Shown: one piece after another, positions 57,743-59,467 of the stretch
How positions within the stretch are numbered: the stretch's first letter is position 1
How the letters are laid out: each line of letters starts with the position of its first letter
Assembly: GCA_030648035.1 (NCBI GenBank)
Contig: JAUSII010000092.1
Span: forward strand, 1 to 59,467
DNA from: Deltaproteobacteria bacterium
Lineage (GTDB): Bacteria > UBA10199 > SPLOWO2-01-44-7
DNA: 59,467 bases
Reading direction: 5' to 3'
Program-made: the position numbers and the translations under genes
Notes under the pieces: model-generated
Database searches by the model: none
What the model was told of the DNA's origin: nothing
What the model saw: the letters and a program-made list of their open reading frames with translations, nothing else

Positions 57743-58419
57743 AGATACTTGTTGTTGTCGCCCATCCCGATGACGAAGTTCTGGGTTGCGGTGGAACCAT
57801 GGCCCGTCTTGCAAAAGAGGGAAACGATATTTATGTGGCCATTTTGGGAGAAGGTGTCACTTCGCGCTACGCCAAACGGGAAGAGGCTGATGCCCAATTG
57901 CTGAAAGATCTGCACGATCGGAGCCGACAGGCGGTGAAAATTCTGGGAGCCAAAGATCTTTTTATGTCGGGTCTTCCCGACAACCGTTTTGACACTGTCC
58001 CTTTGCTTGATGTCGTAAAAATTGTGGAGGATCTGGTTGCCAGGCTTCAGCCCGCTGAAATTTATACCCATCACAGCGGCGATTTGAATATCGATCATAC
58101 AGTAGTGAATCGCGCGGTAATGACGGCCACACGCCCGCTTCAGGGTGGGATTGTGAAAAACATTTATGCCTTCGAAGTTCCCTCTTCCACCGAGTGGGCT
58201 TTCCAGAGATTTGAACCGGCTTTTCGTCCCAATATTTTTACCGATATCTCTTCAACACTCGATCTGAAAATCAGGGCGATGGCCTGTTATGAATCCGAAA
58301 TTAGGCCTTTCCCTCATCCCCGTTCCGCGGAGGCTTTGCAATCGATTGCCAAACGATGGGGGAGTGTGGCGGGCAACAATGCCGCAGAGGCTTTTGAGTT
58401 GATCCGATCTTTGAGATAA
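57739..58419 (+). CDS. PIG-L/LmbE-family deacetylase
   Basis: VVVAHPDDEVLGCGGTMARLA; YTHHSGDLNIDHTVVNRAVMTATRP. Confidence 0.92.
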   Translation: MKILVVVAHPDDEVLGCGGTMARLAKEGNDIYVAILGEGVTSRYAKREEADAQLLKDLHDRSRQAVKILGAKDLFMSGLPDNRFDTVPLLDVVKIVEDLVARLQPAEIYTHHSGDLNIDHTVVNRAVMTATRPLQGGIVKNIYAFEVPSSTEWAFQRFEPAFRPNIFTDISSTLDLKIRAMACYESEIRPFPHPRSAEALQSIAKRWGSVAGNNAAEAFELIRSLR

Positions 58420-58429
58420 TTTTTAATTT

Positions 58430-59467
58430 ATGAAAAAAACGATTCAAATAGGTTCCCGTCTCATCGGCCCCGGTCATCCGGTCTATATGGTCGCCGAAAT
58501 GTCGGCCAATCATAACCAGGATTTTGACCAGGCAGTGGCCATTCTCAAGGAGGCCAAAGAATCGGGAGCCGATGCGGTCAAATTGCAGACCTACACCCCC
58601 GATACGATGACGATCGACTGCGATAATGCACACTTCCGTCTGGGCCCAAAAAATACCTGGGCGGGGGAGACACTCTATCAACTCTACTCCAGGGCCTATA
58701 CCCCGTGGGAATGGCAGCCGAAGCTCAAAAAAATTGCGGACGAGATCGGCCTCGACTTTTTTTCGACCCCCTTTGATTTTTCAGCCACTGATTTTTTGGA
58801 AACGATGGATGTCCCGGTTTATAAAATCGCTTCTTTTGAAATGGTCGATATTTCTTTGATCGAATACATTGCGAAAAAGGGAAAGCCGATCATTCTCTCC
58901 ACCGGTCTTGGAAAATGGGAGGAGATAGAGGAGGCTGTGACGGCCATTCGCAATGCCGGCAACGACCAGATTGTTCTGCTCAAGTGTACAAGTGCCTATC
59001 CCGCATCTCCTGAAAATATGCATCTTAAAGCGATGCCCCTTTTGTCTGACAAACTGAATGTTCTTTGTGGCCTATCGGATCACACGTTGGGGATGAATGC
59101 CGCTCTGGCGAGTGTCACCCTGGGGGCCAGTGTGATTGAAAAACATTTTACACTCTCCAGAAAAAACGGCGGGCTTGACGCCAAATTTTCCCTCGAACCT
59201 GCAGAATTTTTGGAACTGGTTCGAAATGTGCGGTTGACCGAAGCGGCATTGGGAACAGCTGTTTTTGAACCGAGTGCGGAAGAGGAATCAAATCTTGTTT
59301 TCAGAAGATCTCTCTTTGTGGTTCAGGATGTGAAGCCCGGAGAATATATTACAATGGAAAATGTCCGCTCCATCCGTCCTGGAAACGGTTTGCACCCCAG
59401 ATATTTGAAACAGATTTTTGGAAAAGCTTTTACAAAGGGGGTCCCCCGCGGAACACCTCTTCGTTTG
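58430..59467 (+). CDS. pseI: pseudaminic acid synthase (PseI-like NeuB family), 3'-truncated at window edge; absent from supplied ORF track
   Basis: Frame open from ATG 58430 to the last base: MKKTIQIGSRLIGPGHPVYMVAEMSANHNQDFDQAV...VKLQTYTPDTMT...CTSAYPASPENM...GLSDHTLG...EKHFTLSRKNGGLDAKFSLEP. Confidence 0.92.
   Translation, partial: MKKTIQIGSRLIGPGHPVYMVAEMSANHNQDFDQAVAILKEAKESGADAVKLQTYTPDTMTIDCDNAHFRLGPKNTWAGETLYQLYSRAYTPWEWQPKLKKIADEIGLDFFSTPFDFSATDFLETMDVPVYKIASFEMVDISLIEYIAKKGKPIILSTGLGKWEEIEEAVTAIRNAGNDQIVLLKCTSAYPASPENMHLKAMPLLSDKLNVLCGLSDHTLGMNAALASVTLGASVIEKHFTLSRKNGGLDAKFSLEPAEFLELVRNVRLTEAALGTAVFEPSAEEESNLVFRRSLFVVQDVKPGEYITMENVRSIRPGNGLHPRYLKQIFGKAFTKGVPRGTPLRL

Noticed and set aside
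1-59467. CRISPR arrays, tRNA/rRNA genes or transposases
   Set aside because: No regularly spaced direct repeats, tRNA-like cloverleaf, rRNA segments or transposase motifs were seen; tRNAscan/ISfinder would be needed to exclude fully.

Overview
The window is one co-directional (+ strand) surface-polysaccharide or glycan island of about 60 tightly packed genes, many with ATGA-type stop/start overlaps. It starts inside a GatZ/KbaZ-like CDS and ends inside a PseI-like CDS. No rRNA, tRNA, CRISPR array, transposase or convincing minus-strand gene was seen. Gene content is dominated by ulosonic/nonulosonic acid chemistry: three NeuB-family synthases (one divergent), four CMP-sugar-type cytidylyltransferases, two HpcH/HpaI aldolases, a LegG/NeuC-like epimerase, LegC-like and PseC-like aminotransferases and a CBS-NTase (PtmE-like). 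There are also seven Gfo/Idh/MocA oxidoreductases, several SDRs, six methyltransferases (three FkbM), at least four glycosyltransferases, a sulfotransferase and a PglK/MsbA-type ABC flippase. Unusual modules include: (i) a sugar-phosphate-cyclase-like (DHQS-fold) gene close to a GmhA-like SIS gene and a fused NTase-kinase, possibly a cyclitol or C7 route; (ii) aldolase plus cytidylyltransferase modules that might make CMP-ulosonic acids without NeuB/KdsA; (iii) an FkbH + ACP + MaoC-SDR fusion + two hexapeptide acyltransferases, resembling a mini acyl-ACP tailoring line; (iv) a divergent NeuB + SpsF-like CTase + B12-radical SAM with CX6CX2C + class III aminotransferase + TIM barrel + tandem-domain formyltransferase + PIG-L deacetylase cassette. 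The only two sizeable intergenic gaps (about 28.43-28.58 kb and 40.73-40.80 kb) each hold an elaborate multi-hairpin inverted-repeat element. All functional calls come from reading motifs in the translated ORFs; no database search was run.
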